The notes under the pieces were generated by a model. The model was not told where the DNA came from. It did no database searches and worked only from the letters and a program-made list of their open reading frames with translations. Positions 36,801-48,800 of a DNA stretch of 64,000 nucleotides are shown here, in pieces. A program made the position numbers and the translations under genes. Source of the DNA: Ctena decussata (lineage: Eukaryota; Mollusca; Bivalvia; Lucinida; Lucinidae); NCBI GenBank assembly GCA_963989385.1, contig OZ022499.1, positions 47,605,757 through 47,669,756 on the forward strand, given 5' to 3'. How positions within the stretch are numbered: the stretch's first letter is position 1; each line of letters opens with the position of its first letter.

Positions 36801-39800
36801 CTAGTGACCTAGTTTATGACTCGACATGACCCAGTTTCGAACTTGGCCTAGAGTTTATGGAGATAAACATTCTGACAAAGTTTCATAAAGATTGGATCAA
36901 AACTGTGTCCTCTAGAGCGTACACAAGGTTTTTCTATGATTTGACCTAGTGACCTAGTTTTTGACCCGACGTGACCCAGTTTCGAACTTGTCATAGATAC
37001 CATGAGGATAAACATTCTGACAAAGTTTCATGAACTTTGGATGAAAACTGTGCCCTCTAGAGCATACACAAGGTTTTTCTAAGATTTGACCTAGTGACCT
37101 AGTTTTTGACTCGACATGACCCAGTTTCGAACTTGGCCTAGATTGTATGGAGATCAACATTCTGACAAAGTTTCATAAAGATTAGATCAAAACTGTGTCC
37201 TCTAGAGCGTACACAAGGTTTTTCTATGATTTGACCTAGTGACCTAGTTTTTGACCCGACATGACCCAGTTTCAAAGCTGTCCTACATATTATGAGGATA
37301 AACATTCTGACAAAGTTTCATGAACTTTGGATCAAAACTGTGCCTTCTAGAGCGTACACAAGGCTTTTCTAAGATTTGACCTAGTGACCTAGTTTTTGAC
37401 CCAACAAGACCCAGTTTCAAACTTGGCCTACAGTTTATAGAGATAAACATTCTGACAATGTTTCATAAAGATTGAATCAAAACTGTGTCCTCTAGAGCGT
37501 ACACAAGGGTTTTCTATGATTTGACCTAGTGACCTAGTTTTAGACCCGACGTGACCCAGTTTCGAACTTGTCATAGATACTATGACGATAAACATTCTGA
37601 CAAAGTTTCATGAACTTTGGATGAAAACTGTGCCCCATAGAGCGTACACAAGGTTTTTCTAAGATTTGACCTAGTACCTAGTTTTTGACCCGACATGATC
37701 CAATTTCGAACTTGGCCTAGATTTTATGGAGATAAACATTCTGACAAAGTTTCATAAAGATTGGATCATGCTATTTGTCCTCTAGAGCGTACACAAGGTT
37801 TTTCTATGATTTGACCTAGTGACCTAGTTTTAGACCCGACGTGACCCAGTTTCGAACTTGTCCTACATACTATGAGGATAAACATTCTGACAAAGTTTCA
37901 TGAACTTTGGATGAAAACTGCCCTCTAGAGCGTACACAAGGTTTTTCTAAGATTTGACCTAGTGACCTAGTTTTTGACCCGACATGACCCAGTTTCAAAC
38001 TTGGCCTAGAGTTTATGGAAATAAACATTCTGACAAAGTTTCATAAAGATTGGATCAAAACTGTGTCCACTAGAGCGTAAACAAGGTTTTTCTATGATTT
38101 GACCTAGTGACCTAGTTTTAGATCCGACATTGACCCAGTTTCGAACTTGTCATAGATACTATGAGGATAAACATTCTGACAAAGTTTCATGAACTTTGGA
38201 TGAAAACTGTGCCCTCTAGAGCGTACACAAGGTTTTTCTAAGATTTGACCTAGTGACCTAGTTTTTGACTCGACATGACCCAGTTTCGAACTTGGCCTAG
38301 ATTTTATGGAGATAAACATTCTGACAAAGTTTCATAAAGATTGGATCACAACTTTGTCCTCTAGAGCGTACACAAGGTTTTTCTATGATTTGACCTAGTG
38401 ACCTAGTTTTAGACCCGACGTGACCCAGTTTCGAACTTGTCATAGATACTATGAGGATAAACATTCTGACAAAGTTTCATGAACTTTGGATCAAAACTGT
38501 GCCTTCTAGAGCGTACACAAGGTTTTTCTAAGATTTGACCTAGTGACCTAGTTTTTGACCCGACATGACCCAGTTTCAAACTTGGCCTAGATTTTATAAA
38601 GACTAACATTCTGACAAAGTTTCATAAAGATTGGATCGAAACTGTGCCCGCTAGAGTGTACACAAGCAAAAGTTGACGGACGTCCTGACGTCCGGACGTC
38701 CGTCCGTCCGGACGTACGACGGACATCAGGGTATCCCAAAAGCTCACCCTGAGCACTTCGTGCTCAGGCGAGCTAAAAAAAAAAATGAAATGAAATTTCA
38801 AAGTCCATGAGCTTGAGGTAAAAAAAACTGACGGGTATCTAACATCAGCCTAAGTATTAGTATCAACTGAGTCCATCATTGTGGCACTGTGAAATTATGT
38901 CTTCATAAATATAAAACTTTAACCAAAATCTTTAAAACAAAATTCTAAGTCGATGACCTTGACTTCAAGGTCACCCAGTGGGGTAAGTATAAGGTGTTTT
39001 GTAAAAACTCAAAAAAGAGTCTAACATCAGTCAAGTATAAACTAAATCTCTGCAAAGCATTATGAATCAGTATGCAATTACAAAACTTAAAAAAAGACAA
39101 AAATTTCCTAAGTCCCTGACCTTGACATCAAGATCACTGAGCGGGGTTGGGGTAGTACTCTGTAGATCTAACTACAGTGCAAATATAAAAAGAATTCATC
39201 TCTGGGTTCAGGAGATATGTGCCTTTAAAAAAACTTTAACCAAAACATCCAATCAATAAAAAGACAATATTCTAAGTCCATGACCTTGACATCAAGGTCA
39301 CAGAGGGGGGTGGGGGTAGTACCTTCGAAAACTTTAGACAATATCTAACTTTAGTGCAAGTATCAAAGGAATCCATCCATGGGTTCAGGAGATATTGGCT
39401 TTATAAAACTTTAACCAAAACATCCAGTCCAAAAAAACAAAAATTTTCTAAGTCCATGACCTTGAAATCAAGGTCACAGAGTGGGGGTGGGGGTGGTACC
39501 CTGTTAAACCTTAGACCAATATCTAGCTACAGTGCAAGTATCAAAAGAATCCATCCATGGGTTAAGGAGATATAGGTCTTTAAAAAACTTTAACCAAAAC
39601 ATCCAATTCGAACGCCGACGCGGACGCGGACGCTGACGCCGTGGTGACAACAATAGCTCTTCCTGAACTTTCGTTCAGGCGAGCTAAAAACTTGATTTTA
39701 AATAGATTTTGTTTTCATTTACTTAATACAGCCCCATGGCACATAACCCATGCAGGACAAAGTTTGGATCACCACAGGAAGTTTTTTGCTGTTAGTTTCA

Positions 39801-42800
39801 GGCTTATCCCTTTATCCAGATTTTTTAATGAACTTATACACATACATGTATCTATAAAATCCTGAAAAAAAAACTATAAAGAAATCAGATAAAAAAGAGA
39901 TTTTCCCAAAACACGAAACTAGAAATTTTCCCTATGGCAAGGGCAGATAACCTGTTGGGGCAATATTTTGATGACCTAAAAAAGCTTTCATTAAATGTAC
40001 TTTAATCATTTGTCACCAGTCCGTCTACCCATATGGAACGCTAGTGCAGGGGCCCCAACAAGCCTACAATTCTTTTATTTTTCTCAGTGAAATTACTTAG
40101 AAAATTGATCAATGTTACAGAGGTTTTCTGTAATAATCAGAAGTTTGCTCCCTGGGGTTATCTATGCTGACATAAGTGTAAACAAGAGCTGTCACCAAAC
40201 AGCATAGTTTGCTTAAACTTTGTAAAACTGGAGCAGTATCTGTCATCAGTCTGGAATAACTGGCATCTATCAGCCTTCACAGCCTGTGACCTTGACCTAA
40301 AGATCAATGAAAGAGGTGGGGTTGGTACTGTGTAAAACTCTTGACCAACATCTAAAAGAATTCTAAGTATCAACTGAAACCATACACACACTAAGAAAAC
40401 ACACTGTCTTTGGAACACTTAACCAAAAATTTTAACAAAACATTTATAAGTCCATGACCTTGACCTAAGTAATCAAGCGGGGATGGGTGTGCGAAAGTAT
40501 TGCATAAAGGTTAAGACCATTACCTAACAATCTGAGCGAGTATAAAGTGAATCTAGTTAATCTATGTTAAGGAGAGTATGTCTTTAAAAACTTTAGCCAA
40601 GAACATCCCAAATTTCAAAAATATCAGATCAATATCTACCATCAGACCAAATATAATTCAAATCAATCAAAGGGTTTAGAAATTACGAGATCTTAAAAAA
40701 CTTTAACAAAAAACTTTAACATGAAATTTTTAAGTCCATGACCTTGACCTACAGGTCATGAACAGGGGTGGGGATGGCACTGAATAATATTTCAGACCAA
40801 CAATGATCATCAGACCAACTATAATTCAAATCTATCAAAGGCTTGAGAAACTGAGATATTTAAAACTTTAACACAGAATTTTAACCTAAAATTTATTACT
40901 CTCTGACCTTGACATATTGGTCATGACTAGGGCGGGGATGGTGCTGAATAAAACTTCAGACCAATATCTATCACTGCATCCTCATAATTCAAATCAATTA
41001 AAGGATTTAGAGACTATGATATCTTAAAAACTTTAACATAAAACTTTAATGCAAAATTTAAACATAAAATTTCTGTCCTTGACCTTGACCTATGGGTCAT
41101 GACAGGGGTGGGGCTGGTGCTGAATAAAATTGTGGACCAATATCTACCATCAATCCAAATCCATTGAAGGGTTAGAAAGAATAAGTCTTAAAAACTTTAA
41201 CATAAAACTTCAACATTTTGCTGACGTCGCCACCAAGGGTAGTGCAACAGTTCTTCCTGAACTTCCTTCAGGCAAGCTAAACATTACTGAAATTCCTTAA
41301 TACAAAAGTGTACAAAATGTGAATGAAATTTTGAATGACTACTGAAGTAAACCAACACAAAGAAGTGTGGACCAACAGATGTACATACCAACACTGAACA
41401 ACAGGATGGCCAGACACTTAGGGAATGTAATGTGAAAACATAATACCCCACTAATAACGTGGGATTGAGGTATTAAAATATGTAATATTTGTATCTCAGA
41501 AATGACCCAGACATCATGGCTCTTACTTTTTTTTTTGGATGATGGCAGAAATAGTTTGTCCTTTTTCAAGGATGTAAAACAGAAATGAAGTCAATACTTC
41601 AAACTCTTTCTGGGTTGATATCTTGTGACAACAATGTACAAAAAAGTCTGGAATCGATACCTTCACAAGATGGTTGACCTATAGAGAAACTTCTGCCGTA
41701 TTCCTGAGAATAACAATCAGCGTAAATCAGTGTAAACAAACGTTTACCTTCAGGTAATTGCCATCTCAGAGCTTCACTTAAGACAGAATTCTAGGCATAA
41801 ATGCTCAATGTATTTCCAAAGATACAAATATTATGGAGTCTGTAACTTCATAAGAAAATCTACCAGATCTGATCATCATCAGATTCTAAGACACATCATG
41901 GTGTATCAACATCATTGCCACCAAGTGAGTGCCCAGCTGTCAGAAAGTATATTTCACGATCACTGAAAATTACATCAACCACTGAAATTACATCAATACA
42001 CAGCACAGCATTATCAGTGATACAATAAGACTTTGTTGCAAAATTAGGAATTTTTAATTCTTGTTTACCTGCAGCTCTGCCTTTCCAACCCTGAGCTAAA
42101 TGTGGCCAAACATACTGTGGATGGCATATTGTTTTGCATCATAAGCTTAAGAGCTGAAGTTCACGGCAAATTTGGAAACATCAAGTCAATGATCCTTAAC
42201 CTTTCACAATAATCTTCTTTCATAAGACTGTTGAGGTTTGCTTCAGATACATACACTCTTTTGCAGTCTTACAATATCTTTAACTGTTGTCCTATTAAAA
42301 ACTAGCACTAACCAGGGAAAAATCGATCAGCATGCATGCTCACAGTCTTACCTTTACATGTATACAATTTACATTTCCGGGGCAATCTAACAAGACTGTC
42401 TACATGCAGGATAGCTTACCTGACAGCGCCTTGCCTATCATATAAAAAACTTAAACAAAACTTTAATACAAAGTTGGGCACCAATGTCTATGCTGATGCT
42501 TATGACAACCTCAATACCTGCAGGTGAGAGGGAAGAGGTGGGGAGGGGTAAAATTTATTTTAAGCAAGCTGGTCCCTCACCATGTCAAACCCACTTTCAG
42601 CCAGAAAATCGTGGCTGCCAACTCTCACAGAATAGACCATAAAGACCATCTTGTTTTTTTTTTCTGTCAGTCAGTGCCCCTATTAATATGATGTCATACA
42701 TGCATCATGAAATTGCCATTGGCCATACTGGCATTTATAGTTTTGATAATGTCCTGCTATAAATCAAGTATATAAGTACATACTCATTTTTTGTCTTTCT

Positions 42801-45800
42801 GTCATCATGACCCAGGCTGGACATTAACAGCTTCATTCAGAACAATTTTCCATTGTCAGAACCTAGTTTCTGTGCTTGACAGCCAGATGTCACATAAAAT
42901 AAAACTACTATACTAACAAGTTATGTATTCAAATACCTAAAAGTTTAATGTTAATGCCCTGCCAATTTCTGTGACAAAAACTTTTCCATCTTTTAACTAA
43001 GGACAATCCTGTTATGTTTTATAAAACTGTTGCTTAAACAGCTAACAGTGTAGACACTGATCCTTCAGCCAGATTTGTCCAAATAACTGGGGTTATAACT
43101 GTTGTTTAAAGATGTGTATCATTAAATTGGACATTATCATTGTCATAAAAATTAATCTATATATATTTATCTAGGTGAATAGACTGCAAAGACCTGAATA
43201 TGTCAAGAGCTATCTTATGCCTACCTTAATGTATAAAGGTAAGTATTTGACATTTATTCTTGTCTTAACACACTATCTGCCAGCATCTCACACCTTCTGG
43301 CATTTCCTATCATATGAGTGGGTTGTAAACAAACAGCTCTCATCATGTGAGCTCTGCTGCTATATTTCTTATGTGCCTTATGCCATAATTGCAATCAGCT
43401 TTCAGTTACACCTGCCTGCACCACCCTACACCCTAACAGCTCAGTTGAGGTCTCTGATGTTTCCATACACAACCTCTGAACTCTATGATAAGGCTGGTAA
43501 GCTCTGTGGCAGATTTGATTCTTTCCTGGTCATTCAACAATGCATAAAGCACCTTTCTTAAAACTGGGCCCACATAGCAATGGAAGCAATAACCAAGAGA
43601 GGATAATTATCGGCACTGACTTGATTCATCTTTTTTTCTGACCATGAAAAAGGTGAAGGATACAAACCAAGAAAGTACTATGGCACCAGAATCTCTAGAG
43701 AACTACACTGCCTGTCACAGATTGAAACTGTGGTGTTATGGTGTACTCCACTACATTCTTTTTACCTGCAGCACCGTTGTAGCACTGATGTTCACCCTGC
43801 TAAGGTTGCAGGAGGACTGGGCACTGTTGCTGTGTATTTTGATTGTGCACTGCTCAACTCTGCAGTGCTGGGCAGACTATGCAGGAAGGCAGGAGAGTTA
43901 CTTGCTACAGAGTTTTACCACATCTGAACCAATCAACAGAAGTTGCTTCTTGCCATTCCTGGGGGACCACTGGGCACTACTGCAGTCATTGGCAGCATGC
44001 AGAGTAGAACTATATTGTGCTTTAACACTTAAAGCACCAGTGACGAAAATAGCATAAATAGCTAACAGCACAGATCCTGATGAGGCGGCTCATGATGTGC
44101 TGCCTCATCAGGACCTACACTGTTTGCCTTCTAGTCTTAGAATTCTCAATATGAAATCTCTTGTACAAGGCATTTTTGAATTTTTGCAGACGTAAAGTTT
44201 GTTGTCTGCCTTTTGGTGCTTAAAGAGTTAAGGTGTATGGTACACCTCCATGTTTCTCCGAAGTTTTCACAAACTGTTTCAACTTTTGTGACTTCCTATC
44301 TGGATCCCTGGATGATGAAACTCTTCCAAAATGGAGTCTGTTCTTAAACCCAGAGGAGTAAATTCTTCCTTTCTGGAGTTGACCTCCACTGAGAAGCGAG
44401 GCAATAATGAAAATGGCAGAGTTTCTTTCCTAGCAAGTGTATCAATTCACTTAAAACAAGAGTTTGTATCAAGAGTTTTTCTCCTACAACATAGGGATCA
44501 AATGCAACACCATCTACTGGGTCTGAGGGTGGTGTTGATAACCTTGCCATTTCAACATCTCCAGATGGGCTCATATTTGATAGCTCTATTGCTTAAAAAG
44601 GTTCTGACATGCAAAAATACTTAAAAACATTGAAGAAAATGCTTTGAAAAATGATGTAGTCCTCCAGCCATGCCATGGAATGTCATTTTATCTGTATTTT
44701 TTTGTAAACATCACTTCCAAGGCAAACTGTAACGTCAGTCTGGCATTATAAATTTTGCCTGTTATGTTGCATGATACTGACTCTGACACCAGATTTTGTG
44801 ACAGCCCCGGAATGCTTACAAGAAAAAAATTGAATTGCAGGTTTATAACGGCACATGAATCACCGTGTTAAAATAAGGGTTTTCACTTGTTAAAACATGG
44901 CTGTTAATAGCATGCCCCACCACTTTTTATGCAATAGAAGCTTTAAATTGGTATGCATACAAGCAGTGCTTGTAGTTAGGGCAGAAAATGAAATGCCTGG
45001 TTGGTGCACAATAGAACTGGGGAGCTGAAACATTTCCCAACTTTCTGTGAACTTCATGATTCAATGTCATTTACTGTTTTTCTTTGATTTCTTTCCCTTC
45101 TATTGTCCTTCTTTCTGGAACAGAAAAAGATAGCCCACTACTGACCATCATCCACTTTACTTACAGCTGAAAACCAAGCACACAGATTGTTGCCATTAAA
45201 TGCCATGATAAACCATCTGATATACTGGTGGTACTACAGAAGGAAAACAGACAAATCAATCCTTTTAAACCATTTGCAGTGTCCACTAAAAAAAGGCCAT
45301 CTGATCAGATCCTGTTTGGTGTACACGTATATTATAAAGAAAGTCTAGATTCTGTATAGGTGATCACTGAATGTGCTATCTATATGCAGAGCCTAAACAG
45401 AAGTCAAACTTAGCTTTCATTTCTAACCATTCATAACCATACACATGCATTAAGGTGAGTGGGAACACATCCAAGGGTGACCATTCCCAGGGCCACTCTT
45501 ACCATGATTAAGGCTTCCCCACCCTTGTTTGATTAGGGGACTTGTTCATCTTTATCATTTGGATAAGTCAGTTTCTAGTGTTTGGGTTTTCTGGTGGATG
45601 TTTTCATTTTCATTATATGAGCCGTGACACGTGAAAACCAACAACGTGGTTGTGCGCCCTGCGCAGACTCAGATCAGCCTGGACATCCGCCCAGTTTGAT
45701 CAGAGTCTTCCCAAAGCGCTTAAAAGGTAGCAAAGGGTCTAAGCTACCTTCATGCGGACAGCGAAGACTCTGATCAGACTGGGCAGATGCCCAGGCTGAT

Positions 45801-48800
45801 CTGAGTCTGCGCTGGGTGCACAACCACATTGTTGGTTTTCTCGTGTCGCGGCTCATATTTTGCATTGAAATTTCTGTGAGCAACCACTGTTGACCCTGAT
45901 CAGACACTACATTCTGCAGTGTGTGAACTGGATCTGCACTGTTTGCATATGTCCCCAAAACAGGTTTTCAGTCTTGAAAGGCTTAACAGCAGCCCTTATT
46001 TCGGAAGGGCTTTGTCATCCAGGTAAGATAACACAAGTGACAAAAGTTTCTATCCAGTCACCTTAAAACTGCAACCAGGATGTAATGCAGTTTTTGCACT
46101 ATTTATATCAGCTAATACCTATAAATTTTGTGATAAAATCCAGGTGTAGCCTTGCTTTTAAACATAAGATTAGTCTCATTCATGACAGAGCTGTATTGAT
46201 CCTATGAAATTGCGGGAAATTTAAGTAAAAAAAAAAAGTACATGTTACTTGTTTAGGAGAAAGGTTTAATGATCCCGATAGTGCAAAGGCGGGAAACTGC
46301 AAAGGCGGGAAATTGTACATAGTCGGGAAATTGTACATAGTCGGGTAGATCACAGAAAAAAGTTCTTGGAGCAAAACCAAGAAAGGGGCCCTTGTTGCTT
46401 GTGACATCAGCCTGCATATGCATGGATTGCATTTATGGCCCTTTCAACAGTATCTCAGTAATAATGAGGGCAATGAGGAAATAGGTGAATACAATAATGA
46501 CAAACCCAGAGGCTACTGAAATATCCCAATCTTGGCCAGAATCAAACTCGCATCTCTAAATAATGATTCCAGATTGTAAACCCCTCGGCTGTCACCATAG
46601 ACACCTGCATATACAACTGTTGTTTGTGGTTCTCTTGTAAGGTAAAATGAGTTCTCTTTCAGTGGACTCAATCTACTTTCAGGGGAAGCAACTCATCTTT
46701 CTTTTTAGCCTCCCTTCTCAACTGGGGTCAACTCATAAATGAAAGAATTTGCTACCTTTGGAGCAGTGACAGTTAGTGATGCTTTCCTTTAAGAGCCAAC
46801 CTCATTTTGGAAAGACTACGTTGCTCAGGATAGAAAGCAGAAAGTCACAGAAGTTATTTCCCTTAGTAAAATGGCAGAAAAACATGCTGGTGCACCCATA
46901 CAGCTTAACAGAAATGATGTGAAACATTTTGTATAGTTACTGATTACCTGTTGTAGAATACAATAAACATTCCCTCCCACACCATTCTACCTAATTTAAG
47001 TCTGAATTCTGAAATAAAAGCTCAGAGCTGTATTTTACTGTTTTTGCCATTAGAAATGTATTTAGGTTAAGAGTCTGTATGTATCATCTGTGGATAAGAC
47101 CCATTTTAATAATCTATTAATATCTTTTAATGTTTTTTTTTAAAAAAAAGTCTGATTTAGATATCAAGTTTTGACACACAAAAATAAATTTGCTTCATGA
47201 AACTGTCCTACATTTGACATGTTCATTGATGCCTTTTACAATCTTGACTTTTTATCAATTTTTCTGCAGTAGTCCTCAAATGGTAACAGCTGGTCTCTAA
47301 AGTGAAGAAAAAACCTGCCTTCTGTTAAACTTTGTAGCATGAACAAAAGACACGCATAAAGCCTTTGTATGCAAACAGTAAAGGATCCTTTTGAAAAAAG
47401 GATCCTTTGCTGTTCGCATATAAAGGTCCCATTTGTACAATACACAAACTTTATGAACAAGCTAATCTGAGCCTAATCAGGCTGGATATTTTCTTTTGGT
47501 GCAGCCAAGTCACAGCTATTTGTAGAAGATAAAGCATATTTAATGTAACAAAAAAAGATTTCTTTTCTTGGTTTATGCCTAACATATAATTTCTTGCATC
47601 TGGGACACTCCCATAGTACTTAAATGAACTATCGAACCCAAACCACAAACAGTTTAAGCTGGTTAACTCTTTCCTACAATTTTAGGATAGTTTCATTTAA
47701 AGTATTTTTCAAGTGTTCTAGGCTTATTTGTTTGGATTAGCAGATTTGGTGTGTCCAATGTTGCCTGCCTGAATCTGAAGAATGAGGGAGTTGAACCAAT
47801 GTCATACATGACTTTTACCTTTAATAACAGTTACTCTTATCTGGAGGAGGTAGGGCAACATACCATACCAATCTGCAATGTGTTTGCCAATAGCTTTCTC
47901 TCTAGATTTTCAATGAAAGAAAGTACCTGATTTTAAGACGGAAACCCTTCCATTTCTGTGGCCAGGTGCTAGAATATAATGTTTTTGATGTGATACAATC
48001 ATCGAAATAGAGTGATTGAACTCAAGTTTGGCGTCCCACCAACACACAGGTCAAATGGAGACAGGATCACGTTTTTAGTCTCATCTGAGAGACCAGAGAA
48101 GCAAGGATCGAACCTGCGACCCCTGGATTGTTAGTCCAGCATGTTGTCTTCAACACTACTACGGCTCCTACCAGAGCAGAACCCTTTCTGCTTCTGCAAA
48201 CAGTGTAAACCCTGATCAGATGCCACATTCTGAGGCATCTGAGCTGGGTCTGCACCATTTGCCAATGTCCCCTTCATGGAACACCAGGAATAAATGGGCT
48301 AGAGTGCCAAAACTGAAACTAGTTGAATTTGCCAATAGCTTACAGACAACTAACCTGGCTCTACACTGTTTGCCCTCTAGTCTCTGAATTCTCAATCTTA
48401 GCTTGATTATGAACTTTTTTGTCATATGCTTTTTTGGCACTTAAAGGGTTGACAGTACTATGTAGCCCATTAGTGAAGTTAGACAGTACATGCAGCAGGG
48501 TTTGTTTAATCCAAAAGCTTTATCAAGCTGATTATTGACTGTATATATGTGCAGACCATGATCTATCTCACTTATTACATGATACCCAGTGTACACCAAC
48601 ATCACAAGGTATCTCACGCTAAAAGATTTGGGTATCTTGGGATTGTGGTATAAGGTATATCACAGAATATACGTACCTTCCCTGAGCATACCAACAACCA
48701 GACATTTCTGAAATCTGCAGGCTTGACAGGCCTTTCTCCGCCTCTTTGTAATTTCGCAATCCCCACTTGCCGGGCAAGAATAATCTATGTTGCCTGGAGA

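Larger units (their letters stand above)
29888..48676 (-). other. ERR intron 2
   Basis: An 18.8-kb intron, the longest in the gene, with donor GTACGT and acceptor TTTCAG. It hosts a SINE with perfect target-site duplications (35280), a nested pair of tandem-core elements (35652-39686), a diverged copy (40183), several MITEs and a reverse SINE (48028). Stretches 29888-30671, 30835-31574, 31683-32393, 32573-34230, 41281-43174, 43240-44021, 44232-45617 and 45856-46663 otherwise hold only short palindromic fragments (for example 33360-33420 and 33600-33800) or nothing I can name. Confidence 0.8.

Noticed and set aside
36507..38549. CRISPR-like regular repeats
   Set aside because: Eukaryotic context; the whole 145-bp unit is repeated with no unique spacers. 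It is a tandem array in a mobile element.
43244..44057. Open frames of 128 and 137 residues on the plus strand
   Set aside because: Hydrophobic, Leu/Cys/Tyr-rich, no recognised domain, and the second runs into a palindromic MITE. Most likely chance.
46285..46346. E2F-site cluster (GGCGGGAAA)
   Set aside because: The words are units of a short tandem repeat deep in an intron, with no other promoter features.
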